From Clostridia bacterium (lineage in GTDB: Bacteria; Bacillota; Clostridia; Oscillospirales; Acutalibacteraceae), in the NCBI GenBank assembly GCA_900763035.1, contig CAAFIS010000244.1, positions 1-7,191 of the forward strand: a stretch of 7,191 nt of DNA, read 5' to 3'. Below are positions 6,694-7,191 of this stretch, in pieces (within the stretch, counting starts at the first letter, position 1; each line of letters opens with the position of its first letter). Under the pieces are notes generated by a model, which saw only the letters and a list, made by a program, of their open reading frames with translations, ran no database searches and was not told where the DNA came from. The position numbers were made by a program, and so were the translations under genes.

Positions 6694-7191
6694 TTATTCC
6701 GTTACCTGCGGGATAAGCGCACCGTAGTACGCCGCACCGTCGGTATCGCGTCCAAGAAGGTCCTGCGCCGCCGGGGAGAGCGGGGCGGCCGCGTTGGGCA
6801 TCGCCGCGCCGGGGACATAGGCGGCGAACACACCGCGCCCGTCGCCGGTGCGCCCGCTGCAGGCAAGCTGCGGATCGAAGCTCTCGCCTGCCGTGTCCTG
6901 CGGCGGGACGTCGCGGTGCGCGCCCCAATACAGGTTGTGCTCGATCGTGAAGCGCTCGCCGTTCGCCAAGTTATAGCGGGCATCGCGTCCGTTGGAGAAG
7001 AACAGGTTGCCGCGCACGGTCACGTCGGCCGCTTGATTTTGTCCGTCCGTCGTCCACACCTCGACCAGACGCTCCATGCCGCCGGACGAGAAGAACGTAT
7101 TGTTCTCGATCAGTGCGCCGCGCACCGGGCCGACCAGTGCGATCAGCTCGCCCTTCACGCCGCCGTCGTTGACCGACAGGTTGTTGCGCAC
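6694..7191 (-). CDS. C-terminal part of a right-handed parallel beta-helix protein (5' end beyond window)
   Basis: The frame enters at the window edge and ends at TAA 6696-6694, giving 165 residues. The first codon, GTG, is an internal valine and not a start: VRNNLSVNDG lines up with VRFNLSVNDA (residues 616-625) of the next gene. Beta-helix coils with the Asn ladder are visible (RNNLSVN, ENNTFFS, RGNLFFS, EHNLYWG). A C-terminal closing segment follows, with DPQL and YYGALIPQV, which correspond to DPKF and FYGAVKY of the paralogue. It is probably an extracytoplasmic polysaccharide-binding or -cleaving protein, but its N-terminal domains and any signal lie outside the window. It is spaced 47 bp from the following lipoprotein gene, so the two probably share a transcript. 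Confidence 0.75.
   Translation of the reverse strand: MRNNLSVNDGGVKGELIALVGPVRGALIENNTFFSSGGMERLVEVWTTDGQNQAADVTVRGNLFFSNGRDARYNLANGERFTIEHNLYWGAHRDVPPQDTAGESFDPQLACSGRTGDGRGVFAAYVPGAAMPNAAAPLSPAAQDLLGRDTDGAAYYGALIPQVTE

Noticed and set aside
4295..6727. An 810-codon plus-strand open frame covering the whole beta-helix lipoprotein gene
   Set aside because: It is an antisense shadow. The GC-rich third positions of the real gene remove stops on the other strand. Its translation is a Val/Ala/Asp/Arg-rich string with no domain or signal, whereas the minus frame has a lipobox, a linker and a beta-helix.

Overview
The window reads as part of one leftward-transcribed (minus-strand) operon from a GC-rich Gram-positive-type bacterium. 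Strong AGGAGG-type ribosome binding sites, a lipobox signal peptide, a TTG start and a CUT1-type sugar ABC transporter all fit the Clostridia or a related Firmicutes group. No rRNA, tRNA or marker gene is present, so finer placement is not possible. Every supportable gene is on the minus strand, and long plus-strand open frames are GC-rich antisense shadows. Both window edges cut through genes, and no intergenic gap exceeds about 130 bp.

In transcription order (right to left): (1) 7191-6694, the C-terminal end of a right-handed parallel beta-helix protein. (2) 6646-4301, a lipoprotein with a low-complexity linker, a discoidin-like domain and a long parallel beta-helix. (3) A 131-bp gap with a perfect 12-bp GC hairpin. 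(4) 4169 to about 3036, a secreted protein with tandem discoidin-like repeats, broken inside its third repeat. (5) About 3042-2830, only the C-terminal tail of what looks like an extracellular sugar-binding protein. (6) A second perfect GC hairpin. (7) 2765 to about 1617, the N-terminal double carbohydrate-binding-like part of a large solute-binding lipid- or wall-associated protein, cut off mid-motif. (8) About 1609-683, a MalG-type permease. (9) 672-1, the N-terminal 224 residues of a cytoplasmic SGNH/GDSL hydrolase, whose ribosome binding site overlaps the permease stop.

Taken together this resembles a Gram-positive polysaccharide utilisation locus. Surface beta-helix and discoidin-like proteins would bind or cleave a polymer, a CUT1 ABC importer would take up the oligosaccharides, and an intracellular esterase would remove acyl groups. 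The substrate cannot be read from this window.

The most notable observation is a pair of abrupt out-of-frame joins, near 3033-3048 and near 1585-1619. Each fuses the front of one gene to the back of another and removes what should lie between: most of a binding protein, the solute-binding half of the large protein, and probably the partner permease. They are either real deletions or collapsed assembly joins, and the sequence alone does not decide which.
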